From assembly GCF_000002875.2 (NCBI RefSeq), contig NC_009420.2:556001-620000 (forward strand): DNA of 64,000 nt, read 5' to 3'. The translations under genes and the position numbers were made by a program. Source of the DNA: Leishmania infantum JPCM5. Its lineage: Eukaryota > Euglenozoa > Kinetoplastea > Trypanosomatida > Trypanosomatidae. The notes beneath the pieces were generated by a model. That model had not been told where the DNA came from. It saw only the letters and a list, made by a program, of their open reading frames with translations, and made no database searches. This document shows positions 42,141-53,200 of this stretch, piece by piece; position 1 is the stretch's first letter; each line of letters opens with the position of its first letter.

Positions 42141-45100
42141 CTAGAGATGCTCCATCCGTCTCGCCACCGCCCGTTCCATGGCGAAGTCAAGAAACTGCGC
42201 CAGCACCTTCTTGCCTTTTGCCAGCCCGCGCAACACCTCAGCGGCCTCCGGGTCTAACGCGAAGGCGCGCACCGCGTATGCTCGCAGCACCAGAAGGGAC
42301 GCGTCAAAGGCGCTGCGCATCGGCTCGGTGCCGTCAACGAAAGCCGAGCACCCTGTCAGCACAGCCGCTTCACGCAGCGTCCACCACGTGCCCTCAGCGT
42401 TCGCTGTCACGTAGTCCATTGCCAGTACGATGCCGACCAGCATCGACAGCACTTCCTCCGCTACAGACTCGTTGAACAGGTTCGGCAACACCTCTTCCGC
42501 CGTGGAGATGAGTCCCTGCAGCAGCGGCAGAAGCGCAAAGCGAAACACGCTGAAGCGGCGATCGTCGTCGTCGTCGGTCTCAGCGCCAGACTCGGCATTT
42601 TCCAGAATAACACTCCACGACTCGTCCAGCACACTGGTTGCCGAGCTGCGCGCATCGCTAAAGTGGAACACGAAAACGCGGGCACGTAGCAGCTCGGCGA
42701 GAAGAACCTCCAGCGCTGGCGGGGGCGCGGTCGGAACAGCTTCGGTCAGGCCCGGCGTGCGAGCAGACGGAGGAGTCGCAGCACCTCTGCCCGATGCAGT
42801 TGGCCTGTAGGCGCTCCCCTGAGGCGACGACAGTGACGCGGCGCGCACGTAGACGCCGCCGCTGTGAATCGAGTGGAATGGCGCCGTCGTACCTTCCGCT
42901 GCAACGCCGTCGGCGCAGCCACGATGTCCCGATACAACACAGCGAGGTGTTGTCGCCATAGAAGCCGCTAATGACGTGAGAGAGCGGGTGCGTGAGAGGG
43001 GCGGCGGGTACTCCTGCAGGGCATTCAGGTCCTTGTGGCGATGCCGCTGCAGTCTTTTGGTGTCTGCCCACGCCTGCCACGTCCTCCAGCACGCCCGTAA
43101 AGCTGACAAGCGATGGAAACGCCCCATCATCGCCGCGGTGGGAAGGGGGCCACGACAGCAGCTGCCGCGGCTAGTGCGACGGCCATGCGACACTGTCGCC
43201 GCAGCCCGCGCAAACCGAGTCAGCGCCTCCTCCTGACGACGGCACTTCCGACCAGCAAGAAGGCGCTGCCACCGCGCATAGTACGCGCCACGCACCTGCG
43301 CCATGCGAGCGCACTCCAAGCGACGCGCCAACGCGCGCTCGCGTTCCAGTCGCGCTGTGCGCTGCCGCCGCATGAGGTGCGTGTGATGAAACAGCGCTAG
43401 ATGATCCTTCCACAGGTGAAAGTATGTGCGAAGGCGGGACTGGATGGCGTAGTGACCCAGCTCCTGGATGACGTGCACCGCTTTCCTGCCAATGGCCTCG
43501 CACAGGGCGTAGTAGCGATGCCGCTGCGCTTGGCACACGGCAGCTGACTCGGCGCGGCACAGCTGCAGCTGCCGCAGCCACCGCCACTGCTGGGCTTCTC
43601 GTGACTTTGCGAGATTCTTCATGTCCGACCGGCCATCCACGCAAACGAGGGCCACCGCATCACATGACCGCGGTGCGCTGAAAACTCCGCTGTTGCTCTT
43701 CGTGGTGTCGCTGCTGCAAGACAGTGACGGCAGCAGTTTTAGTGCCGATGACTTGGGAGGATCACGGGCCGCTACTGACTCTGCAAGCGCCAGTGTGCGC
43801 TGGCACGATCGGCCTGGTGACTCTGTGACAGTCGCCGCGGCCAGACAATCCGATCTCCTGTCATGACAGCCGCCGGCAGCGCTACAGCCCAGCAGCAGTG
43901 CGCGCTGCCGTCGAACCGCGATTGGGAGGACTTGTGTGAGGTGGGTCGGAGGGAGATCACGGCACTCCTTGTGGCACTCGAGCCCAAAGCCGTTTGCCGC
44001 CCGCGCGTCGTTGGGGTGGCTGCGCGTCAACGCCTGCTCCTGAAGCTTCGCCCACTCCTGCGCTGAAGGTGGGGCAAGAAGAGCGTCCGCGGAGGGGTGA
44101 GGCATACGAGAGACGACGCTCTTGTCGCGTGTTGCGAAAATCGACGCGAATCCGTCCTCACGCGCCACCCACAACAGACCTTGCCACGGGTCCAAAAACA
44201 GTTGTGTGATGGGCTGTGCGTGCACGTCGAGAAGGCGCTTGCGAAGGTGCAGGTCGAAGGCGCCCATGCTCACACGGTCCGGCATCGCCGCCTCCGCCAT
44301 CCACCCTCGTACCGCCGCCCCTGTCGTCTCCTGCGTAGTCAGATCCCCACCCGCTTCCCTCCAGTCGTCGCTGTTCCGCTGCCGAAACAGCTCTTGCTCG
44401 TCCTCGTCTGGCAGTAGCCACTGCGGGACACAGCGCACCGTCGACATGGCACCGTCAACAGCGACGTACATCTCGAGCCGCTGGAAGGCGAAAAAGAGCG
44501 CCTTTTCTTCGGTCAGCTCCTCAAACTCATTCTCCAAAATCCGCGAGTCCACCTCCTCTTCTGTGGGACGATGCTGCCACGACGCAACTCGGTTGGACGG
44601 CTTTGGGATGCGGCGCAATGTTGTGCGGATGCACGGCGGCAGGTCGACCGCCACGTCGGCGATGGCCGCTGCCGCCCCCTGCCCAAATCGAATCTGGCAC
44701 TTGGCTGCCTGCGTAGGCATCAGCAAGTCCTGCCCGCCGCTGCCAGTGCCGCACGCATTCCTCGCCGTGATAGAGGCGCCGCGTTGCACACTGGCGCGGG
44801 AATGCATGCCGGTTTGCGGCTGCGCGGGGTGACGTGACTCCGAAAGGCGGCATGGAGAAGTACTCGGCCGATGAGCAGAGCCGCGCGACGGCGAGGTGCT
44901 CTGCAGAGAAGAGCGGAACATAGAAGCAGACGTCTCGTGGACAGGGTTACGGCTCTTCTTCAACTTCTTTGCCTTTACAGGACCGGACACGGGAACGGCG
45001 TTCTTCGCCGATGATGGATGGTTAGGCGGCAGTGCGTTGTGCAGCGGTGGGTGTTGCTGGACCGTTGCCGAGGGAGCCACGAGAGACTTGTGTGAGGCGG

Positions 45101-47627
45101 GTAGGGCAGGCACGGTGCCGTGGCCGTCGCTCAGCCGCCCGCCTTCCCGCTCCGCAGTGGGCTGAGGCGACCGACCCTGCGCCGACTGTGACGAATCGTG
45201 CTCCTCGGTGCTGCTGCGGCCGATCGAGGGTCGCTGCAGGTTCTTGTGTATGGTAGCGGCCTCGCCGTCACACTTATGCCCCAAGGTGGGCCTGTTGGAG
45301 GGCAGTTCGGAAAGGCGGGCACGATTCTCGCGCGCCTCCGCTAGGCCAAGACCTCTGCACGCACGGCGGCTCTTGGGAACGCGGTCCGACCTGCGAGTCC
45401 CGCCATGGCCCTTGGACGCTGAGGTGCGCCGTGCGCTCGCGTTGGATATCCCTGATGTGGGTTGCGACGCACCGCTTCCGTGGCTCGCGGCCGAGCGCCC
45501 GTCACTGCGAGATGACATCGACCGCAAACTGGAGTAGTAAAAAGCACCTGAGCTGGCTGGCCACCCAAGCGCGCTCTCCTTCACCTCGCTGCACCGATGC
45601 AACTCCTCGTCGAGGTTCCACAGGTGTACGGTGCCCATGCAGTCCGACGCCACCAGCAGATTCACGCGCAGCGACTGCGCCGGCTCGGCAGCCAGCGGCG
45701 GCATCATGTGCTCCAGCTCCCGCTCCACCCCCTGCATCTCCTCCTCCGTCAACTCGAGCTCGCCGCGCTGCTCCTCGCGCTTGTCAAAGCGCGTCTTCGT
45801 CTGGGTAAGCTCGATGCGCGGCGTTTCCTCCCCCCTGCACGGCACCGTGCATGGGTCTCGCGCCGCCATCCGTGCATGGCGACTCGCAGCTGCGTCGCAG
45901 CCGCCTGCCACGACGAGCGAGGATACCCACCGGAGAGCCGTGAGGCCAGCAAAGCCGCCGCTCAGCCTCGCCAGCGGCTTCACCTGTATTAGAGTGCAGC
46001 TCGACCGGACCTGCATATTCTGCAGCCCGGGCACAGGAGAGGAGCAGTCGAACGTAATGACGTCGCTGGACACTCCCGTCGCGCCGGACAGCGAAGCAGA
46101 TGCATCGAAGCAAAAGGGCGTCCCAGAAGTAGCGGTACCGCCGACAGTCAGCGGCCCTGCAGCGCCGTGACGGAACACCGATGCGCCGCTGATGTGGGTT
46201 CCCTCGTTTTGCTCCTGCCGCTGCTGCTGAGCTGTTGCCACTGCCTCGTAGACCTGCCGAACGTCCCAGATAACGACGCTGGCATCCGTCGCAGCAATGC
46301 AGACCAGCGAGAGGTGCTGACGCGAGGCCGGATCCACAGGCTCACCGTCAGCTTGCCCGGCAGCTGCGGCACTATCGGCACCGGCGCTGAGGACCGCCGT
46401 CATGCACTGGATCGCGTTGCTCAGCCGGTTCGGCAGCCCCCACTTTGGAGAGTCGCCGAAGGCGCACGCGGCGTCATGGCAGGGGCTGCAAACAATCGAT
46501 ACAATGGCGCCGCCCTGGTAGCGCGGCAGTTCGTATACGAGGGCGGCGGAGGGGGCTTTGGAAAACAGCGACGATGCCCCGCAGGCGCGGATGTGGTGGT
46601 GATTTGCAGGCACCAGTCGCACACTGCCATCCTGCAAGCCGCACCACATGTAGTCTGTGAATACAAGCTGTGACGCCTTTAGTCGCAACACATCGTGGGG
46701 CTCTCTCACAGGGAGGACGTGCAGCTGGTGCGTCTTCATGAATCCGCGAAACGGCGCGTGTTGCAGGGCCGTGACAGCAACCCTCATTTTGGGATCAAGA
46801 ATCCGGAGTAGGCGTTGGCCCGTCACGGTGTTGCGGACGACAATCTCGTTCTCGTAGCTCGAGCCACCGACGCACCACAAGGTTGCCGGTGGCAAAAACA
46901 TGTCGTTGCGCTGCTCCCGATGCGCGCCACGCACCGCGTCAGCTGTCTCCGGGGCCGCCGCCATGGACACCGCATCGTCGTCCCACTTCGTGGGAGCACA
47001 GCTGTCAGCAGCGTATTGCTGCTCGCACACGTCGTACGAGGTCGCTGGCGCGTGCGCCTGGAAACGGCGACGGAGCGCCTCCTGAACCTTCTCCAGGTCG
47101 GGGAGCGGGTGCACCACGCAGGCATGGCGCATTGTCGCTCGCGAGTTGAGGGGGGCTGCGTAGTCATGATACACAGTCACCGAGTCCGCCGGGCGCTTAA
47201 GCTTTGCCCGAAGAAACGCGTACTCGCGCAGCCACGCGTCCGGGTGTTCAAACGCAGACAACGGAGGCACGTGGAGCGACTCCCCGAGCCCAGCCGAGCC
47301 CGAGCGCAGGGACGAGACGCGTACGCTGTTGTTGATGGCCGTCCCTGGGCTCATCTGCAGACTTGCATCCGTGAAGACCGCGCGTGAGACCTCCAGTCCC
47401 GCCTTGCGTGCATCATGCTTCGTTGGTGACACGGTGCGGTGCTGAGAAGCGCTGAAGCACGGCATCGGCAAATCGTCGAAAAGACGAGCATCCTCCTCTG
47501 CTGAAACGGGCCGCAGCGCTTGTCGCCGCAGCAAAATACTGTGATGAGCAGCAGATGCCCCGAGCGGCGATGAAGGCGGTGCCAGACGAGTCGCCGGGAA
47601 CGGCGTTTGCAAAACATATCCGGCCAT
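42141..47627 (-). CDS. large protein with WD40-like propeller and Sfi1-like W motifs
   Basis: 1828 aa from the ATG at 47627 (MAGYVLQTPFPATRLAPPSS). The frame is open to 48077, but the extra part is Phe/Cys-rich UTR-like sequence. Residues about 200-680 contain weak WD40 repeats: TLWCVGGSSYENEIVVRNT, CIAATDASVVIWDVRQVYEA (about 440) and LLVASDCMGTVHLWNLDEEL (about 665). Residues 690-950 are Ser/Arg/Pro-rich and disordered. A further propeller-like blade, ITQLFLDPWQGLLWVAREDG, is near 1140. A helical region (about 1380-1530) has spaced aromatic motifs FHLWKDHL, YYARWQRLL and CWRTWQAWAD, resembling Sfi1/centrin-binding repeats. The C-terminus (about 1600-1828) is helical and conserved-looking. 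WD40 proteins with such helices often serve in flagellar or basal-body assemblies; that is an inference. I do not recognise a named family. Confidence 0.85.
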   Translation of the reverse strand: MAGYVLQTPFPATRLAPPSSPLGASAAHHSILLRRQALRPVSAEEDARLFDDLPMPCFSASQHRTVSPTKHDARKAGLEVSRAVFTDASLQMSPGTAINNSVRVSSLRSGSAGLGESLHVPPLSAFEHPDAWLREYAFLRAKLKRPADSVTVYHDYAAPLNSRATMRHACVVHPLPDLEKVQEALRRRFQAHAPATSYDVCEQQYAADSCAPTKWDDDAVSMAAAPETADAVRGAHREQRNDMFLPPATLWCVGGSSYENEIVVRNTVTGQRLLRILDPKMRVAVTALQHAPFRGFMKTHQLHVLPVREPHDVLRLKASQLVFTDYMWCGLQDGSVRLVPANHHHIRACGASSLFSKAPSAALVYELPRYQGGAIVSIVCSPCHDAACAFGDSPKWGLPNRLSNAIQCMTAVLSAGADSAAAAGQADGEPVDPASRQHLSLVCIAATDASVVIWDVRQVYEAVATAQQQRQEQNEGTHISGASVFRHGAAGPLTVGGTATSGTPFCFDASASLSGATGVSSDVITFDCSSPVPGLQNMQVRSSCTLIQVKPLARLSGGFAGLTALRWVSSLVVAGGCDAAASRHARMAARDPCTVPCRGEETPRIELTQTKTRFDKREEQRGELELTEEEMQGVERELEHMMPPLAAEPAQSLRVNLLVASDCMGTVHLWNLDEELHRCSEVKESALGWPASSGAFYYSSLRSMSSRSDGRSAASHGSGASQPTSGISNASARRTSASKGHGGTRRSDRVPKSRRACRGLGLAEARENRARLSELPSNRPTLGHKCDGEAATIHKNLQRPSIGRSSTEEHDSSQSAQGRSPQPTAEREGGRLSDGHGTVPALPASHKSLVAPSATVQQHPPLHNALPPNHPSSAKNAVPVSGPVKAKKLKKSRNPVHETSASMFRSSLQSTSPSRGSAHRPSTSPCRLSESRHPAQPQTGMHSRASVQRGASITARNACGTGSGGQDLLMPTQAAKCQIRFGQGAAAAIADVAVDLPPCIRTTLRRIPKPSNRVASWQHRPTEEEVDSRILENEFEELTEEKALFFAFQRLEMYVAVDGAMSTVRCVPQWLLPDEDEQELFRQRNSDDWREAGGDLTTQETTGAAVRGWMAEAAMPDRVSMGAFDLHLRKRLLDVHAQPITQLFLDPWQGLLWVAREDGFASIFATRDKSVVSRMPHPSADALLAPPSAQEWAKLQEQALTRSHPNDARAANGFGLECHKECRDLPPTHLTQVLPIAVRRQRALLLGCSAAGGCHDRRSDCLAAATVTESPGRSCQRTLALAESVAARDPPKSSALKLLPSLSCSSDTTKSNSGVFSAPRSCDAVALVCVDGRSDMKNLAKSREAQQWRWLRQLQLCRAESAAVCQAQRHRYYALCEAIGRKAVHVIQELGHYAIQSRLRTYFHLWKDHLALFHHTHLMRRQRTARLERERALARRLECARMAQVRGAYYARWQRLLAGRKCRRQEEALTRFARAAATVSHGRRTSRGSCCRGPLPTAAMMGRFHRLSALRACWRTWQAWADTKRLQRHRHKDLNALQEYPPPLSRTRSLTSLAASMATTPRCVVSGHRGCADGVAAEGTTAPFHSIHSGGVYVRAASLSSPQGSAYRPTASGRGAATPPSARTPGLTEAVPTAPPPALEVLLAELLRARVFVFHFSDARSSATSVLDESWSVILENAESGAETDDDDDRRFSVFRFALLPLLQGLISTAEEVLPNLFNESVAEEVLSMLVGIVLAMDYVTANAEGTWWTLREAAVLTGCSAFVDGTEPMRSAFDASLLVLRAYAVRAFALDPEAAEVLRGLAKGKKVLAQFLDFAMERAVARRMEHL

Positions 47628-50227
47628 ATCTGAGTGAAGACCCAATCTATACGAGGGTGTGCACAAGACAACCGAAGTGCAGCAAATGCGCGAGAGGATG
47701 GAAGCGCTGCAAGGGACGCGGGGGCAAGCAGCGCAGCCCACACTAGAGTAGAACGCACGCCGCACGAAAAGGAGAAAACACCGCCTTTGAACGAGAAAGC
47801 TGAGAGAGAAAACAAAAAACAAATGTCGCTGCAGTTGCAAAACGCAACGCGCGACCGTGTCGCAACAAAACCGGGGGCAGGGGGAGAAATCCACACACGG
47901 AGAAAGAGGGAGAAAAGAGCTCGGGCTGTACCGAAGCTCCAACTCAGGGGGAGGAGCGAAGAAGGGAAGGGACACACAGGCACAGGCACAGAAGGAGAGA
48001 GAACGCACACCAACAACGCAGCCTTGAACGAAAAAAAAATACAAAATGTAACGGCGATAGTCTAGGCGAGAAAACACACACGAGAGGAAAAACTATAAAC
48101 ATATACCCATATATCTCCCCACACACACACTTGATAATGAGCAGACACAGGCAGAGATAGAGAGCGCACCAGAGAGAAAGAGGAGGGCGTGGAATGCGGT
48201 GAAAATAGAAGACAGCCAACAACAAGGGTAAAAAAGCGCTCCTCCACCCCCTTCCTGGAACAACAATGGGCACGGAGAAGACGGGAGAGAACGAAGAAGA
48301 GAGACGCTCGTTAGCTGGTGGATCGCCACGCATACATGCGCCGGATCGAAAGCACACAACAGAACGTGCTCGAAGTACAATCGAGGTCTAGGAAACAAGA
48401 AAAGGAAGGCACAGATAGCCACGAAAATACAGTAATAACAAGGCCCTGCGTAAAGAGATGCAAACTTGTTGACACAAGAACGTTCGCAGAGAGGGGGTAT
48501 GCACTCATCAAAGGCAATGCGCTGCCGAGGCGAGAGTCGAAGGCAGGATCACGAATTGAGTGAGGAATGGTACGCGTGTGTGTGAGTGTGTGTCGGGGGA
48601 GGAGGTATGTGCACACGTCCGGAGAGCGAGAGAGGAGTTAATCGTCGTAAGCGCTCAATGCGACACGACACACAGAAGAGCGGCCGTGTCGCCCTTTTTG
48701 TTTCCGTTTTTCCTTCTGCCCTCCTTCGTGATGAAAACCCTTTTCAGAGACTCTCGATAGCGTGCCCCACGGCCGTGCGGTGTGTGTGTGCGTATGGTCG
48801 TTTGATGGAATGGGGCGCAGATGTTCGGTTGTCAGAGAAGGTACGGTCGAAAGCGCAAGGCGTAAGAGCGACGCGACGGAGGAAGGTTGAGAAGCGGGCA
48901 TGGAAAGCATGGAAAGAGAGGTTAAGTTTAGCCGTTCGGCACATCAGGCGCGGGGTTAAGCGGGAGCTTCGCGAAGTGAAGGTAGACCCCTCCCCCCTCC
49001 ATACATACGCACAACGCGAAAAAAAAAATTTTGCAGCCTTTATGCTACCACAAGATTTGACAATCGGCCGCGGTGATCGCAGAGGCGACGCCAAGCACGT
49101 CGCCAAGGCAGCCTCGCAGCGCCTGCGGTGATTCATGTCGCAGGCCAGCCTTGAGAGGCCGAACGCATACACACGGCCACACACACATTCTTCGCGAATG
49201 CTGTGAAGGAACGACCGCACGTTCTTAAGTTCCTCCTCGTGGCAGTTTGTGCCACTTACTTCTCTTTGGTCCCCTCAGTCACGGAGTCTGTTCTGGCGTT
49301 GCCCCCCTCCCCGCCTCCCACTCCCTCCACTCGGATGGCAGAGAGAGGCAATGCTCACAGCAGTATCAAAAGAAAAAGAAAGGGGAATCGAAACAAAGAA
49401 GAAAAGGGCGCGAAGAGGTCGAGGCATGAGAGCACGTTGTATGCCTAGTTAAAGACGAAGGAGATGAGCAATGAGGCACGTAGAGGCACAGCTTGGGAGG
49501 GCTGGGAGGAGGGCATCCTCACGCACCGCTCGGCGACTTTCGGTCGCCTGCCCCTACCCCTTCTCCCGCCGCCCTGGCCCTCCGCAAGCTCTCCCCTTCT
49601 CTCGCGTCGTTTTCCCGTCTCCTGTTGCGCGTGGCCGGCGAGGGTGCGCGGAGCCTCCGTCCCCCTCCTGCTCTGAGGGCAGGACAAAACAAAGGATATG
49701 AGCGGAAAAACCGAAATGGGGGGGGGGGGTTGGCGCGTGTGAAACACACACACAAACACACGGAAAAAGGCAGCACAAAGACAAAGAAAAAACAACAGCA
49801 AAAAAAAAAACTCAGCATCTAAGGCAGGCGCACCGCTAGCACAGATTTCACACTTCTATGTCGGCCAACGTCAATCCAGCCAGTGGATCGCCGGATCGAC
49901 TAGGGCGAGAGAACAGCACTGTTCTTCTATGATGGCCCACAACGGTTCTGCTTGCCTTTCCCTACTCCACGCATATTTCGCCTCATTCTGTGCCTACCGC
50001 AGGGACAGGCCCAGGCCTGTCCCTCCCCCTCTACACCACCACCACCAAAAAAAAAGCCGCTGCTGCTTCCCGACCACCCTACGCGTGTTGTCCTCAACCG
50101 AGACGGAGGAAGTGAGATGTGTCGCTCATCGTAAGCGCATCAATCAACTCCCTGCCGTGCCGCTGTCAGCGTCTACGTACGTGCGCGCATCTGAGGGTCG
50201 GGTCACGCCAGATCCGAGGGAGTGTGC
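47628..50227. other. 2.6 kb intergenic, no gene seen
   Basis: 5' region of the WD40-like gene and 3' UTR of the SCC3-like gene. A-rich on plus (47750-48520), with G-run/CA tracts at about 49719-49760 and an A-run at about 49799-49810. Frames on either strand are low-complexity Lys/Arg/Glu- or Leu/Phe/Cys-rich. Confidence 0.5.
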
Positions 50228-53200
50228 CTACTCGTACTCTTCCGTTGCAACGAACACCTCGTCACTGTCTAGCCCGTCTGCCAGGGATGAGAGGGCCGTC
50301 TCCTGTGTGGTGGGAACATTCACAACAGAGCGACGGGGACGGGCGGCGGCGGAGGTACGTTGGCCCTGACTAACCTCGACCTCGACGGCATCCTCAGCAT
50401 TACCCTGACTCGCACCAGCAGCGCGAACGTGCCAGCCGTCAGCGGTGACTACTCGTGACGCGACCGAGATACGCTGGCCTGGGCCAACAGTAAGGGCAGA
50501 CGAGGACGCTGCAGCAGTGGCGGCGTTCGAGCAATCAGGCAAGCCTTGCGTGATCGCGTTAAGCATGCCCTCCTCCTCCGCCAGCTGCGTCGTGCCAGCC
50601 AGTGCCTGTCGACGCTTCCCGCCAGCTATCGACGAGGGTGCTGTTGAGTCGTCCAGCTTTGCAGCTTTTCGCAAGGCAGTGACGAACGCAAGCACGTACG
50701 AGTTGGTGGCCTCTGTAAACAGGCTGCACCGACTCAGCTGATCCCGCAGCACGTGGAGCGCATCAGCTGGGCGCAGCTTCCCCGCGTACGACGAGACGGC
50801 TTGCAGAAGAAGCGGGTCTGTCGACGCTGCGAAGTCGGCGCCAAAGCGCACCATAGCCGGACAGCACGAGTACAACCGATCGGTGCCGATGAAGTGCACC
50901 GAGGAGAGCTTCAGGCCTATCTGGTACAGCGCCTCCACAGAAAACGGTGTCGCGCCAACCTCGACACAGTGATGGTACGCCGCGAGGAGGATGTCGCGCT
51001 CAAGGGTAAAACCGTCGTCGCCGGCGCGATCACGCAGAGTGTGGAAGAGGCTCTTGAAGGCATCGGAGACCGTCTTCGATGACGTGTGCGTCCACAGCGA
51101 CAAAAACGGCGCAGCCAAAATGGCGTCAAACCGCTTAAAAAGGAAGAGGCGGGCGACGCCCGTCACCAGCCGCAGCTGAAGCGCCTCCACACGCGAGCAG
51201 ACGCGCCGTGCCGCCACCAATTCAGTCACGCTCGCGGGCGCCCAGCTAGCGGCTTGGGATGGGCACTGTTGCTGCTGCGCCCTGTGCTCCAGCACGTGCA
51301 TCTTCAGGTAGTCCTGGGCGGTACGCAGCTCTGCCGAGACTCGCTCGTACAGCCCGCGAAGCAGCCGCACAAGCATCTCCTGCTGCGCCTGCGCTAGATT
51401 GTAATACGGGAGCGCCAGGAGATCGCAGAGGTAGACGAACACCTCCGCACGAGCCAGCACGGCAGCGCCATCTGCCGCGGCACCGGGAGAGGCGGTTGCC
51501 TGCGCCTCCTCCTCCGTCTCCGCCTGATACTGCAACACGCCAGCCACCACGCCCCGCACATGCGCCTTCAGCTGCGACAGCGACAGCGCCGGGTTCGCCT
51601 CGTCGGCGGAGCTGTGCACCTGCCAGAGAAGACACTGCACGGCGGCGCCCACCACCAACATCACTAGCGACGCGTCGGCCGCTGGCTGAGCCGCTAGAAT
51701 CCCCGTCAGCGCCGTTTGGATCTGCGGCCAGTGAGCCCCCATCGGAACGAGAGCTGAAGCGAGGTTCACGCGGGCCCACGCGTGCAACAAGTCCGCGGCA
51801 TCGGCCAGCGAGTTTCCCTCGCTGGATCTCGATGGTGCCCTGACCGCTTGCGAAAACTGCGCCATGACGTTCTTGAGTAGCTCTTGCAGGTGCGCGTGTG
51901 CTTCGTTGCGCAACGGGTGCTCCGTGAAGGCCAGCTGATGCCACGCCTTGGTGAGGCTTTCGCGCATCTCCAGCGCGGTGCACGACGCGTTCAGCGTTGC
52001 CTTTCGCAACTCGATCAGAAGGGCTGAAAGGGCGGCCTGGTGACGCTGCGAAGAAAAGGTGGAGAAGTCCAGCGCGGCGCACACCTCCGCGGCGGCTTGC
52101 AGGACATCCTCGCTGCCGCAGTGCACTTCCAGAATGGTGGAGAGCGCGTGCACTGCATCCTCGCTGAGGCGATGCAGCAACGCCTCCGCCTCCCCCTTTG
52201 CCGCCGGCGGGATTTTCTTGCTTGCCGTGACCGTGCCGCCGCGGCGGTCATCCTTCGGCAGCGGCCCCAGCGTCAACCGGCCCTGCACCTTCAGCAACAG
52301 CGCCGCCATCAATTGCAAGCCCACCACAGCGTCGAGCGGCTTGTCGGACTGCGCGGCGGCGAGGATGGGCTGAAAATCGGTCAGCAACAGCGGCGGTCGC
52401 TCTGGCGTCCAGAGAGCGTCGATCAGGTACTTCTCCGGCATAGCCTCCCGGTACTGAGAGCGCAGCGTGGCGGCGAAGGAGCACAGCAGCTCGGTGGCAG
52501 CACTCACCTGCGCCGCCTCGCTCTCCTCCGCCGCGGTGCGGCAGTGGATAAAAACCTTCAGCAGGATGCCCGCGGCAGCGCGGATGGACGGGCGCTCGTC
52601 GAACAGCGTCAAGAGAACCTGATCCACTCTCTCGTTGCTCAGCAGCTCGCTTCCCTCTGGCACGTCGCTATCGCTGCGTACCATCATGGCCACCACGCGA
52701 ATGGCCAGCTCCGTGCAGCGTACGTCGACGTCGTTGCTCAACTCCACCAGTCGGCTCGTGAAGTACTGGAGGAACAGATGCAGCCGACTGTAGGCATCCG
52801 GGACGTGGGCGAGGGCCTGCAAAATGGTGTCCAGCGCCTCCGCCCGAAGCTCTGGCCGTTTGTCGTGAAGCGGCATACCGAGGTAGCGCAGGTATCTGTT
52901 TGTCATGTACTCCTCCGGATACTCCAGAATCCACCGACGGAGTGCCTGAAAGCCAGCAAGGCGGATATCCGGAGCAATGTCGCGCAGCCGCTGATGGATG
53001 GCCTGCGAGAAGACGTGATCGCGCCACTCGACGACCTTGTTGCGCTTCCTCTGGACTACGCTGATGGTCTTCTTCGAGCGGAGAAGCGAAAGCTGACTCT
53101 GCAGGTTAGCGGCCACGCTGGAGAGCGCTTGCACAAACGCGAGCAGCGCCACGGTAGCGGTGTGGCGAAAAGAGCGCGACTTGCTCTCGCTCATGGCGAT

